Shown here: one piece after another, positions 1 to 10,623 of the stretch
Layout: each line of letters starts with the position of its first letter
Numbering within the stretch: the first letter of the stretch is position 1
Assembly: GCA_029551925.1 (NCBI GenBank)
Contig: JAKPEO010000129.1
Location: 1 to 64,000, forward strand
DNA length: 64,000 nt
Direction of reading: 5' to 3'
Source of the DNA: a bacterium
GTDB lineage: Bacteria > JAGOBX01
Made by a program: the position numbers and the translations under genes
Notes under the pieces: model-generated
Told to the model about the DNA's origin: nothing
What the model saw: only the letters and a program-made list of their open reading frames with translations
Databases searched by the model: none

Positions 1-5
1 CTATA

Positions 6-863
6 TTGCATTATAAAATATTAAAAAAAGCTGATTATTATTTTGGTTTGCAAGTACAAAGTTCATTATATCCTCTATATTGTTCGTTTTTTTTTAAAAA
101 TAAAAAAGTAGTAGTGTTTTGGAATTTTAATTGGGCATGCAAAATAAGGTTAAAAGAAAAAAATTTTTTATATAAAATTTTTGTAAAAATTTGGACTTGG
201 GTTATATTAAAATTCATTGATAATTATATTGCTATTAATAAAATAGAAAAAGAATTTATTTTAAATTACAATCCTAATGCCAAAATTGAGGTATTGCCAA
301 CGCCGATAAATTTAGAATATTATAGAAATTTAAAATTAGAACGAAAAATAAATAGTTTATTATTTATAGGTAGATTAGAACCGGAAAAAAATTTATTTAA
401 TTTATTAAAAGCAATGAATGGTTTGGATAATTGTGAATTGCATTTAGTTGGCGATGGTTCGTTAAAAGATGAATTAATTGAATATAAAAATAAATTTGGA
501 ATAAATGCAATATTCTATGGAAAATTAGATTCAGATGAAGTAATAAAAATGTTAAATATACATTCTGTTTTTATTTTACCATCATATTATGAAGGTATAT
601 CAAATGCGCTTGTTGAAGCAATGGCTTGTAAAATACCGGTAATTGCAAGCGCTATACCGACGAATCTTGAAATAATCAAAGATAAAGAAAATGGTCTTTT
701 ATGTTCAACAGACGCAGAAAGTATAAGAGCAGCGATTTTATATGCTTTGAATAATCCAAAAAAAATGATTGAATTTTCAGAAAATGCCTATAAAATGATT
801 GAAGAAAAATTTGATTTGAATAAATATTGCGAAAAAGTAGCAGAATTTGTGAAAAATTTATAA
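6..863 (+). CDS. Glycosyltransferase family 1/4 (GT-B), 5' end probably outside window
   Basis: Motifs GRLEPEKN and PSYYEGISNALVEAMACKIPVIAS typical of GT4 C-terminal Rossmann domain; ORF opens at the window edge. Confidence 0.85.
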   Translation: MHYKILKKADYYFGLQVQSSLYPLYCSFFFKNKKVVVFWNFNWACKIRLKEKNFLYKIFVKIWTWVILKFIDNYIAINKIEKEFILNYNPNAKIEVLPTPINLEYYRNLKLERKINSLLFIGRLEPEKNLFNLLKAMNGLDNCELHLVGDGSLKDELIEYKNKFGINAIFYGKLDSDEVIKMLNIHSVFILPSYYEGISNALVEAMACKIPVIASAIPTNLEIIKDKENGLLCSTDAESIRAAILYALNNPKKMIEFSENAYKMIEEKFDLNKYCEKVAEFVKNL

Positions 864-894
864 ATTAAATTTTAAAAAGTTATTAATTTTTTGT

Positions 895-2616
895 ATGACA
901 AAATCAAAAAAAATAGCGATTATAATTTTTTTGTTTATTATTTGTATATATAAATTTTCTGGATTGAAGTGGGGACTGCCGTATAAAACTTTAAGTTTGC
1001 GGACATATCACCCGGATGAATCATCTATGCTTTTTGTTATGCAAAATTTCCAACCGTCTCGATTAAATTTTGACCCGGGCAGAATCGGTAATGGTGATTT
1101 ATTTATATATATGACTGGCGCAGCGATAAAATTTGCGCAAATGCTGAATTTAGTAACAGTGACAAATGACAGAAATTTTTATGAAAATAATTTAATAGAA
1201 ACTTCAAAATTGTATCTAATCGGTAGAATATTAGCGAATATTTTTTTTATTTTTACTGTGACAGTTTTATTTTTCACAGTGGAAAAAATTTTTAGTTTTA
1301 ATACCGCATTATTTTGCGTTTTTATTTTTTTAATAATTCCGGTGTATGTTTTAGAATCGCATTTTTATTATACGCATATTCCTATACTTTTACCGTATTT
1401 GATAAGCATATATTTTTCATATAATCTTTTAATTACTAAAAACAAAAAATATTATATATTCAGCGCAATCTTTGCAGGATTAGCAGGCGCATTGCAATAT
1501 GACGGTATTTTTGCATTTGTTTATTTATTTGCCGCGCATTTAATAATCAGCGAAAAAAAATTTTTTTCAAATATTTTTGATAAAAAAATAATATCTTCAT
1601 TTTTTATTGCAATTTTTGCATTTATTGCAGGCACGCCATATTTTTTAAAATATTTTCCGCGGATACTTGTAATAATGAAGACAATGTTTTTTAATCATTC
1701 GAAATTACCTACTATTGCAAATATTCATTATATTCAAAGATTTTATTATTTATTTCGCGGACCTATAATTGGCTTGGGACTGGGCTTATATATTTTATTT
1801 ACGGGGTCAATTATATATATCATCTTAAAGATTTGCCGCGATAAAAAAAATCAAAGTCCAGAAAAAAATAAATTTTATTTTTTATTTATTGGTTTTTGGT
1901 TTCATTATTTTGTCTTTATAATTTCTAAATATCATTTTTTTCATTATCTAACTCCAATGTATATGCTGATGTCTGTATTTATCGGATATTTTATTGGCGA
2001 TATATTTAAAATATTAAAACTTAAAATTTTTAAATTTGCATTTGCAGTTATATTGTTAATTATATTTTATTCAACTATTAATTATTCATATAATATTTGG
2101 CGGCATTTTAATGAAGAAGATATAAGAGAAAAAGCGTCAAATTATATAATTGATAATATTCCAGAAGGCGCGATTATTGGCGTGATAAATTTTTATTATT
2201 ATACGCCGCCGATAATCCAATATAAAAACCAAAATAAATTTCAAATAGCGCGGCTGGATTATTCTGAAAAATCAGTAAGCGAAAGAGAAATTCATAAAGA
2301 AATTACTAAAGTTATAGCAGAATACCAAATAAATCCAAAAGAAATATTAAAAAAACGAATAGAAAAATTTGAAGAAATAAAGCCGGATTATTTTGTTATA
2401 TCGAGTTCTGAATATTTAAAAGATTTTCCGCAAAATACGGAATTTTATAATTATTTATTGAATAATAAAGAATACAAACTAATATGTAAATTATCAAAGA
2501 ATTTGGATATTGGAATAAACGGTTATATTTTTAAAAATTGGAAAATAGAAGGCAGATATAAAATAATAAATCCGAATATTGAAATTTTTGAAAGGATAAA
2601 AAAGAATAATTTATGA
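895..2616 (+). CDS. Multi-TM GT-C type glycosyltransferase (GT39/ArnT-like)
   Basis: Many hydrophobic helices; early acidic loop motif TYHPDESSM typical of GT-C enzymes. Confidence 0.7.
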   Translation: MTKSKKIAIIIFLFIICIYKFSGLKWGLPYKTLSLRTYHPDESSMLFVMQNFQPSRLNFDPGRIGNGDLFIYMTGAAIKFAQMLNLVTVTNDRNFYENNLIETSKLYLIGRILANIFFIFTVTVLFFTVEKIFSFNTALFCVFIFLIIPVYVLESHFYYTHIPILLPYLISIYFSYNLLITKNKKYYIFSAIFAGLAGALQYDGIFAFVYLFAAHLIISEKKFFSNIFDKKIISSFFIAIFAFIAGTPYFLKYFPRILVIMKTMFFNHSKLPTIANIHYIQRFYYLFRGPIIGLGLGLYILFTGSIIYIILKICRDKKNQSPEKNKFYFLFIGFWFHYFVFIISKYHFFHYLTPMYMLMSVFIGYFIGDIFKILKLKIFKFAFAVILLIIFYSTINYSYNIWRHFNEEDIREKASNYIIDNIPEGAIIGVINFYYYTPPIIQYKNQNKFQIARLDYSEKSVSEREIHKEITKVIAEYQINPKEILKKRIEKFEEIKPDYFVISSSEYLKDFPQNTEFYNYLLNNKEYKLICKLSKNLDIGINGYIFKNWKIEGRYKIINPNIEIFERIKKNNL

Positions 2617-3704
2617 AGAAGATTGCGATAATAGTAGGCGCGCGTCCAAATTTTGTGAAAGCATCGCCGTTAGTGAAGCAGCTCAAAAAAATAAAAATAT
2701 TTGATATACTATTAATACATACAGGTCAACATTATGACAGCAATATGTCAAAAATATTTTTTAAAGATTTAGGGCTGCCTGCGCCAGATGTATTTTTAGG
2801 AATAGGCGGTGGCACGCATACAGAACAGACCGCTAAAATAATGATAGAATTAGAAAAAAAATTAACAAACTATTCGCCGGATTTAGTAGTAGTGGTGGGC
2901 GATGTGAATTCTACATTAGCTGGGGCTATAGTGTCTAAAAAGTTAAATATTAAACTTGCGCATATTGAAGCCGGCTTGCGCAGTCGCGATATGACAATGC
3001 CGGAAGAGGTTAATAGAATTGTGACAGATGCTATAAGCGATTATTTATTTACTACTTGCAAAGACGCAGATGATAATTTGCTACAAGAAGGGCATTCTAG
3101 AAAAAAAATATTTTTTGTTGGCAATTTGATGATTGATTCGTTAATTGAAAATATATCTAAAAATAAAAGCGATATTCTAAAAAAATTGAAATTGAAATCT
3201 AATGAATACTGTATTATTACGCTGCACAGACCATCAAATGTCGATGATAGTAATAATTTAAAAAAATATTTGGAATTAGTAAATAGTATCCAAAAAAAAA
3301 TAACTGTTGTTTTTCCGATACATCCTCGAACCTTGAAAATGTTAAAAACTTATCAATTAGATGAATATATAAAAACTTTTAAAAATTTTGTTTTAACAGA
3401 GCCGTTAGGATATATTGATTTTATAAAATTATTATTAGAATGTAAATTTATATTAACTGATTCTGGCGGGATACAGGAAGAAGCGAGTTATTTAAAAATT
3501 CCGTGTTTGACATTAAGAAAAAATACAGAGCGGCCAATTACGATAACAGAAGGCACAAATACATTAGTAGGTGATAATTTCAAATTAATAAATTCTATAA
3601 TAAAACAGATATTGAACAATAATTATAAAAAATCTAAAAATATAAAATATTGGGACGGCAAAGCGGCATTAAGAATATCAAATATTTTAAAAAAATTATT
3701 ATGA
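2613..3704 (+). CDS. wecB: UDP-N-acetylglucosamine 2-epimerase (non-hydrolysing)
   Basis: VGARPNFVKASPL, HTGQHYD, HIEAGLRS, TDSGGIQEEA motifs. Confidence 0.93.
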   Translation: MKKIAIIVGARPNFVKASPLVKQLKKIKIFDILLIHTGQHYDSNMSKIFFKDLGLPAPDVFLGIGGGTHTEQTAKIMIELEKKLTNYSPDLVVVVGDVNSTLAGAIVSKKLNIKLAHIEAGLRSRDMTMPEEVNRIVTDAISDYLFTTCKDADDNLLQEGHSRKKIFFVGNLMIDSLIENISKNKSDILKKLKLKSNEYCIITLHRPSNVDDSNNLKKYLELVNSIQKKITVVFPIHPRTLKMLKTYQLDEYIKTFKNFVLTEPLGYIDFIKLLLECKFILTDSGGIQEEASYLKIPCLTLRKNTERPITITEGTNTLVGDNFKLINSIIKQILNNNYKKSKNIKYWDGKAALRISNILKKLL

Positions 3705-4561
3705 CTAATAAAATACAATTAGTTTCGCCAATTATTCATAAGCCATTAAAATTATATGGAAATAAATATATTAATGATTTAGAAGAATTTGAAATAATTG
3801 ACGATATTCCCAATTTTTATTGTCAAGATAAATTGATTAAACAGCAACCGCCTTATCCGCAGAATGATTATGATTTAGATAAATGGTTTTCTGAAATATA
3901 TAGCGAAGCGTATAATACGATAGATAATCGTTCAATTTTTTTTAAATACGGTCACGATTTTGGATATTTATTGATTAGAAAATGGCTTAAAGAAAAATCG
4001 AAAATTAGTATTGCTGACGCTGGCTGCGGAGTAGGCAGATTATTAGATGAACTAAATTTAGATATTTTTGAAAATTATTATGGTTTTGATGTCAATCAAA
4101 AATCATTGACATTAGCAAAACAAAAATATCCCGAATTAAATTTTATAAGAGCGTCAATAGATGCGCTGCCGCTGCCGAATTCGTGTTTAGATTATTTTGT
4201 TTCTATTTATACATTAGAGCTTATTTTAAATCTGTCGTTTGCCTGTTATGAAATAATAAGAGTTTTAAAAAATAATGGCGAATTATGGGCATCAATTCCG
4301 ATTGAAGAAAGTAAATTAATGGGAATTATAAGAAAATTAACATCCTGCAGAACACTCAAAAAAAAATACAATATTGATTTTGCTAAAATAATGTTTTTTG
4401 ATCATTTGAATTACGCTAATCAGATAATCAGGACATTATCGTATTTTTTTGATATCACATATATAAATTATTTTCCATTTCAGATACCAGTTTATTCAAT
4501 TAATTTAGTAATTACAATAAAAGCAAAAATAAAACCTTATTTAAAAAAATCAGGAGAATAA
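3701..4561 (+). CDS. SAM-dependent methyltransferase
   Basis: ISIADAGCGVGRLLDEL motif I; start refined to ATG 3701 overlapping wecB stop (ATGA). Confidence 0.8.
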   Translation: MTNKIQLVSPIIHKPLKLYGNKYINDLEEFEIIDDIPNFYCQDKLIKQQPPYPQNDYDLDKWFSEIYSEAYNTIDNRSIFFKYGHDFGYLLIRKWLKEKSKISIADAGCGVGRLLDELNLDIFENYYGFDVNQKSLTLAKQKYPELNFIRASIDALPLPNSCLDYFVSIYTLELILNLSFACYEIIRVLKNNGELWASIPIEESKLMGIIRKLTSCRTLKKKYNIDFAKIMFFDHLNYANQIIRTLSYFFDITYINYFPFQIPVYSINLVITIKAKIKPYLKKSGE

Positions 4562-4565
4562 AATT

Positions 4566-5536
4566 ATGATGATAACAGTAATATCTCCGATGTATAATGA
4601 AGAATTAATTATTGAGAAATCAGTAAAGAATATGCTGAAAAAATTATCAGAATTAAAAGAAGAATGGGAATATATTGTTGTTAATGACGGCAGCACAGAT
4701 AAGTCATTAGAAATCGTAAGTAAAATAGCCGCTGAGCATCAGAAATTAAAAATTGTAAGTTATGAAATAAATCGCGGTCGCGGCTATGCATTAAGACAGG
4801 GTTTTAAAGCCGCAAAAGGAGATATAATAATCACCACAGAAGCGGATTCATCTTGGGGCGAAAATATAGTATTGGAATTTTTAGAACACTTTAAAAAAAA
4901 TCCGACCTTAGATATGATTATTGCCTCGCCTCATTTAGAAGGCGGCGGCTATCGCAATGTGCCGCTTTACAGAGTGTTATTAAGCAAATGGGGCAATATA
5001 ATATTAAAATGGTCTGTATTTGGAAAACTAACAATGCTTTCTGGTATGTGCCGAGCATATAAAAGATATGTTATAGATTCGCTTGTATTAGAACAAGATA
5101 AAAAAGAAATACATTTAGAAATCATATCCAAAGCGTTTGCGCTCGGTTATAATATTGGCGAGATTCCTGCTGTTTTAGAGTGGCAAAATTTAGACCTTAA
5201 AAAAATGAAAAACGCAAATCAAAATTTAATGCTAAAAAATTAATATTAAGTCATTTATTATTTAGTTTTAATGAAGCGCCTATTTTGTTATTAGGCACAA
5301 CTTCATTATTATTTATTTTAGCAGGTATTGCAATAGGTATATTTATTTTTTATCAATTTTTAGAAAAAGCATTAAATCCCACTCGCCCTCTAATAACATT
5401 AATGGTAATTTTATTAACTGTCGGCGTGCAAATTTTAGTATTTTGTTTTTTAGCATATCAAAATAAAAAGATGCAAAATGAATTATATAAAATACAAAGT
5501 TCATTAAAATTGTTGAAAGATAAATTTGATTTATAA
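4566..5536 (+). CDS. Family 2 glycosyltransferase (dolichyl-P-mannose-synthase-like) with C-terminal TM region, interrupted by a -1 frameshift at A7 (5199-5205)
   Basis: Frame 0 ORF 4566-5243 (YIVVNDGSTDKSLEI) continues in the other frame as NEKRKSKFNAKKLILSHLLFSFNEAPILLLGTTSLLF... (ORF 5285-5536). Confidence 0.8.
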
Positions 5537-5546
5537 AATAATAATT

Positions 5547-7421
5547 ATGTGCGGAATAGCAGGAATATATACAAAAAATCAAGTGGATAATGAAGTCATC
5601 AAAAACGTCGAAAAAATGGGCGATGTAATAAAGCATCGCGGCCCTGATGACAGCGGTTTTTATCAGGATGATAAAATAGCGTTAATTCATAAAAGATTAT
5701 CTATTATTGATTTATGCACAGGCCGCCAGCCGATTTATAATGAGAATAAATCATTAGTTTTGATATTCAACGGCGAGATATATAATTATTTAGAGATAAA
5801 AGAAAAACTTATAAAATTAAATCATCAATTTGTTAGTAAAACTGATGCGGAAGTTATAATTCATTCGTATGAAGAATACGGGTATGATTGCGTAAATATA
5901 TTTAATGGTATGTTTTCTTTTGCAATTTGGGACAATAAAAATAAACAATTATTTTTTGCTCGCGATAAAATAGGGATAAAACCATTTTATTATTTTGGGG
6001 ATAATAATCATTTTATTTTTGCTTCGGAGATAAAAGCGATTGTTTCTACTAATTATGTAAAATCAACTCTAAACGAAGAGACGCTAATTGATTTTTTGAC
6101 ATTCCAAAATATTCTCGACAACAAAACATTTTTCAAAAATATTTTTAAATTATTGCCCGGGCATTTAGGCATTTTAAAAAATAATGATTTAACAATTAAA
6201 AAATATTGGGATTTAGATTTTAACAAAAAAATATCTGTAACAATAGATGAAGCCAAAAAAATATTTTTAGAAAAAATATCCGAGACAGTGCAAAGACAGA
6301 TGATTAGCGATGTGCCGTTAGGCGCATATTTAAGCGGCGGCTTTGATTCTACAACAGTAGCATATTTTACAAGAAAACACTCAAAAGAAAAATTAAATAC
6401 ATTTACCGGCTATTTTGACGAGGGACTGCCGTATGACGAACGCTGTTTTTCGAAACTAGTGGCAAAATCAATAAACGCGAATATTTATGAAATTGAGATA
6501 AAGCCTGATGATTTCAAAAATTTATTGAAAAAAGTGGTGTGGCATTTAGATGAACCTTCAGTCGGGTCCGGCGCTTTGCCGCAATATATAGTTTCTGGAT
6601 TAGTAAGTAAATATGTGAAAGTAGTATTAACAGGCCACGGCGGCGATGAATTATTTTCCGGCTATCAAGTTTTCAAAGCGCATTATTTAAAACGAAAAAC
6701 CAAAGAAAATCCTTTTTATTTATTCAGTAATTTACATAAAATAAAATTTTCTGAAATTTGGCATTTATTATATTTTACATTTTATCCATTATTAATTGAT
6801 GAAAATGTTAAATATGGTTTATTTGTAATGTTCAATAATAAAAATCAAAAAAAATTATTTACTCATAATTTTTATAAAAAATATTCGCATTATAATTCAT
6901 TTGATGTGCTGTCATCAAATATTTTAAAAAATAAAAATTTTGAAGACGAAGATTTGCTGACATTTCTTTATTTAAAGACCTATTTGCCCACGCTGTTATT
7001 ACAAGAAGACAAAGTAGGAATGGCGCATTCAATAGAAGCGCGGATACCATTCTGTGATGATGAAATGATAAAATTTGGGTGCTTATTAAACTCAGATATA
7101 AAACTTTATAATTTAGAATTGAAATCATTAACTAAAAATGCGATGCGTGGAATTTTGCCGGAAGAGTTATATTATACTTCTAAAAAAGGTTTCCCCACTC
7201 CTATTGCTAAATGGTTTAGGACGCATCTTAAAAGTTTTATTTATGAAACACTGCTGAATAAAAACGCGTTGATTTTGAATTATATTGATTTTGATTATTT
7301 AAAAAAATATATAGATAATTTTATGAAATACCAAACCGTCGCGCTTTATGATTATGCGCAAGCAAATAAAATATATTCGCTTTTGACTATTGAATATTGG
7401 CTGCAAAATTTTTTAATATAA
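5547..7421 (+). CDS. asnB: Asparagine synthetase B-type glutamine amidotransferase
   Basis: N-terminal MCGIAGIY (Cys2 nucleophile; start refined to ATG 5547), LSGGFDSTTVA PP-loop. Confidence 0.9.
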   Translation: MCGIAGIYTKNQVDNEVIKNVEKMGDVIKHRGPDDSGFYQDDKIALIHKRLSIIDLCTGRQPIYNENKSLVLIFNGEIYNYLEIKEKLIKLNHQFVSKTDAEVIIHSYEEYGYDCVNIFNGMFSFAIWDNKNKQLFFARDKIGIKPFYYFGDNNHFIFASEIKAIVSTNYVKSTLNEETLIDFLTFQNILDNKTFFKNIFKLLPGHLGILKNNDLTIKKYWDLDFNKKISVTIDEAKKIFLEKISETVQRQMISDVPLGAYLSGGFDSTTVAYFTRKHSKEKLNTFTGYFDEGLPYDERCFSKLVAKSINANIYEIEIKPDDFKNLLKKVVWHLDEPSVGSGALPQYIVSGLVSKYVKVVLTGHGGDELFSGYQVFKAHYLKRKTKENPFYLFSNLHKIKFSEIWHLLYFTFYPLLIDENVKYGLFVMFNNKNQKKLFTHNFYKKYSHYNSFDVLSSNILKNKNFEDEDLLTFLYLKTYLPTLLLQEDKVGMAHSIEARIPFCDDEMIKFGCLLNSDIKLYNLELKSLTKNAMRGILPEELYYTSKKGFPTPIAKWFRTHLKSFIYETLLNKNALILNYIDFDYLKKYIDNFMKYQTVALYDYAQANKIYSLLTIEYWLQNFLI

Positions 7422-7519
7422 TTTTTAAATTTGTTTATATTTTTCCAAAAAATCATTGAAATAAATCAAAAAGTAAAATAAAATTATTATTTTTAAATTT
7501 TTGTCGGAGATGAAAATAT

Positions 7520-8503
7520 ATGAGCGAAAAAATATTGATAACAGGTGGCGCGGGATTTATTGGTTCGTATATTTGTAGAAAATTAATAGAATTGAATCAT
7601 ATGCCGATTGTTTATGATTCATTTGTGCAATACATCTCGCCGTTTGATAGTTTGTATCAGACATATTTAACAGAGCGTTTTTTAGGCATTAAAGATAAAA
7701 TAATTTTTGAGCGCGGCGATACTCGCGATAAAAGCAATGTGCGCAGAGTGATTTCTAAGCACAAGCCGGATAGAATAATACATTTAGCGGCGCTGCCGAT
7801 TGCGGATTTATCTAATACTCATTCAGAAGAAGCGCTGAGCAGTATTTTACAGGGTGCGGTGAATGTATTAGAAATAGCGCGTGATGTGGATTTTATAAAA
7901 AGAGTAGTATATACCTCGTCAAGTATGATTTACGGGGATTTTCAATATACACCGGCAGATGAAGAGCATCCGAAAAAACCGAAAGATATTTACGGCGGCA
8001 CAAAATATGCCGGCGAAATATTAGTAGAGACATTCGGCAGAAGATACGGAATAAAATATACTATTATTAGACCTTCCGCTGTTTATGGCCCGACAGATGT
8101 TAATCGCCGCGTAAGTCAGATATTCGTAGAAAATGCGATTTTAGGAAAAACTCTGACATTGCATCGCGGCGGAGACAATGTATTGGATTTTACTTTTGTT
8201 GAAGATACCGCAGACGGTTTTGTTAAAGCGACATTTTCTGATAATGCGGTAAATCAGATTTTTAATATTACTCGCGGCGAAGGCAGAACATTAAAAGAAT
8301 TTGTCGATATTTTAAAAACAATAATTCCGAATATAAAAACAATCGAAACAGAAGGCGATTTATTCAGACCGAAACGCGGAGCTTTGGATATAAGCAAAGC
8401 GCGAAAATTATTGGGATATGAACCTAAATATTCATTAGAACAGGGCTTAAAAAAATATGTAGAATTTGTTTTAAAAAAATTTGAAGAAGGAAAATTAAAA
8501 TAA
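7520..8503 (+). CDS. NAD-dependent epimerase/dehydratase (extended SDR)
   Basis: TGGAGFIGSYICRKL; Y-x3-K in DIYGGTKYAGE. Confidence 0.9.
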   Translation: MSEKILITGGAGFIGSYICRKLIELNHMPIVYDSFVQYISPFDSLYQTYLTERFLGIKDKIIFERGDTRDKSNVRRVISKHKPDRIIHLAALPIADLSNTHSEEALSSILQGAVNVLEIARDVDFIKRVVYTSSSMIYGDFQYTPADEEHPKKPKDIYGGTKYAGEILVETFGRRYGIKYTIIRPSAVYGPTDVNRRVSQIFVENAILGKTLTLHRGGDNVLDFTFVEDTADGFVKATFSDNAVNQIFNITRGEGRTLKEFVDILKTIIPNIKTIETEGDLFRPKRGALDISKARKLLGYEPKYSLEQGLKKYVEFVLKKFEEGKLK

Positions 8504-8520
8504 ATAAGGAGAACATAAAA

Positions 8521-9633
8521 ATGAAGGTGCCACTATGTATTCCGTTTATTGAAGAAGCAGAAAAAAAAGCGGTAATAGAAGTATTAGCATCCGGCTGGTT
8601 AGCGCACGGACCATACAACAAAAAATTTGAAAAAGCATTTGCCGAATATGTCGGAGTAAAACACGCTATTACGATGAATTCCTGCACATCAGCGCTGCAA
8701 TTAGCAATTGAAGCAAATGAAATAAAAGGCGAAGTAATATTGCCGTCGTTTACATTTGTCGCGTCAGCAAATGCTATTATAAAAGCTGGCGCAATACCAG
8801 TATTTGCAGATATTGATGAAAAAACTTTTAATATAGATCCGGCAGATATTCGCAAAAAAATTACAAAAAACACAAATGCGATTATGTGCGTGCATTATGC
8901 CGGACAGGTTTGTAATATGACGGAAATAATGAAAATTGCAGAAGAATATAATATGATAGTGATAGAAGATTCAGCTGAGACAATTGGCGGATTATGGCAG
9001 AATAAACAAGCTGGGGCATTTGGCATCGGCTGTTTTTCATTTTTTCCGACAAAAAATCTAACTACTGGCGAAGGCGGAATATTAACTACTAACGACGATA
9101 AATTAGCGGAACGAGTGAGGGCATTAGTCGGGCACGGTATCACCACCACCACATACGATAGATTAGAAAAAGAATTATCGTGGTTTCGTTCTGCAACTTA
9201 TGCCGGCTATAATTTTAGAATGAGCAATATATTAGCCGCGCTCGGCTATTATCAGTTGCAAAAATTAGATAAGATGAACGAAAACCGCAGAAAAATCGCT
9301 GAAAGATACAATAAAGGATTTTCGCAAATAGCGGATATAACAATACCATATCAAGATGTCAATGCTTATCATGTATATCAAATGTATGTAATATGCGTGA
9401 AAGATAAAAATAAAAGAAATAATTTTGTAAAGATTTTGAATGAAAAAGGCGTAGGCGCATCAGTGCATTTTTATCCGCCTGTTCATTTGCAATATTTTTA
9501 TAAAGATAAATATAAATGCTCTTTGCCGATTACAGAAGATATTTGTAGCCGCTGTGTGACTTTACCTATTTATCCGCAGATGACAGATGCTGAAATTGAA
9601 TATGTGATTAAAATAGTAAAAGAAAGTATTTGA
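8521..9633 (+). CDS. DegT/DnrJ/EryC1/StrS PLP-dependent sugar aminotransferase
   Basis: ALQLAIEA, ILPSFTFVASANAI, FFPTKNLTTGEGG (PLP lysine). Confidence 0.92.
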   Translation: MKVPLCIPFIEEAEKKAVIEVLASGWLAHGPYNKKFEKAFAEYVGVKHAITMNSCTSALQLAIEANEIKGEVILPSFTFVASANAIIKAGAIPVFADIDEKTFNIDPADIRKKITKNTNAIMCVHYAGQVCNMTEIMKIAEEYNMIVIEDSAETIGGLWQNKQAGAFGIGCFSFFPTKNLTTGEGGILTTNDDKLAERVRALVGHGITTTTYDRLEKELSWFRSATYAGYNFRMSNILAALGYYQLQKLDKMNENRRKIAERYNKGFSQIADITIPYQDVNAYHVYQMYVICVKDKNKRNNFVKILNEKGVGASVHFYPPVHLQYFYKDKYKCSLPITEDICSRCVTLPIYPQMTDAEIEYVIKIVKESI

Positions 9634-9644
9634 AGAGAAAAATT

Positions 9645-10602
9645 ATGGATATAAAAATTATTGAAGATTTAGTTTGTCCGCTATGTCAAGGAAAATTAAA
9701 AATATCTGATAATTTGGCTAATAATAAAGATTTGATTGACAGCGGAAATATAATATGCGGGCAATGCAATCAAAAATATGATATAATAGATGGCGTTCCA
9801 AAATTTGTTGTGAAAAATATAATGCAAGACGAAGAAACCGTTGACGGTTGGGGACAGCAGTGGCAAATTTTGAGTCCGGAAATAAACGAATATTTTTATA
9901 AAAACGCCTATACTCGTTTTGAAGAATATTCTTTAACATCAGAATTTTTTCAAAACAAAAAAGTGTTAGGTGTCGGCTGCGGCTCTGGCAGATGGTCAAA
10001 AATAGCGGCTGAACGAAATCCGAAATTAATTTTTGCGTTAGATTTATCAGCTGCGATTTTTACAGCTAAAAAAAATTTATCGGATTATAAATTTATTCAT
10101 TTTTTTTTAGGCGATATGGCGAAGACGCCTTTTCAAACTGAATATTTTGATTTCATTAATGCGGTAGAAGTTTTACAACATACAGATGAGCCGTTAAAAA
10201 CATTAAAGCATTTGGTTTCTTTATTAAAAAAAGGTGGATATTTAACATTTTCATTATATAATGCATCCGCCGACATTATTTGGAAAAATAAAAATTAGAA
10301 TAATGAATATAATGAGATTTATTGTAAATATTTTTGGTAAAGAAGCGATGTATAAATTTACAAAATTATCGCCGGTTATGTTTAAGCATAAACTAACATA
10401 TCCGATAGCGAGAATAATTTTTTTAAAACCAGATAGCGATGACGATCATATAATTTGGCATGTTAATCATGATAATTATATTAGCGGCAATCAAAAAACA
10501 TATTCTCGCGAAGAAACATTATCAATGATAAACGAAGCCGGACTCGAAATTATTAAAGAAAGCAACATATTAATCAATCATTTTTTATTAAGAAAAAAAT
10601 AG
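9645..10602 (+). CDS. Class I SAM methyltransferase with N-terminal Trm112-like zinc domain, interrupted by a frameshift at A-runs 10284-10294
   Basis: LVCPLCQGKL...CGQCNQKYDIIDGVPKF; VLGVGCGSGRWSKIA; ORFs 9630-10298 and 10261-10602 join as ...SADIIWKNK/IRIMNIMRFIVNIFG... Confidence 0.75.
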
Positions 10603-10623
10603 ATAAAAGGAAAGACCGATAAA

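Noticed and set aside
8424-8873. 149-aa minus-strand ORF across the epimerase/aminotransferase junction
   Set aside because: Opposes two well-supported genes; low-complexity Ala/Ile/Phe composition
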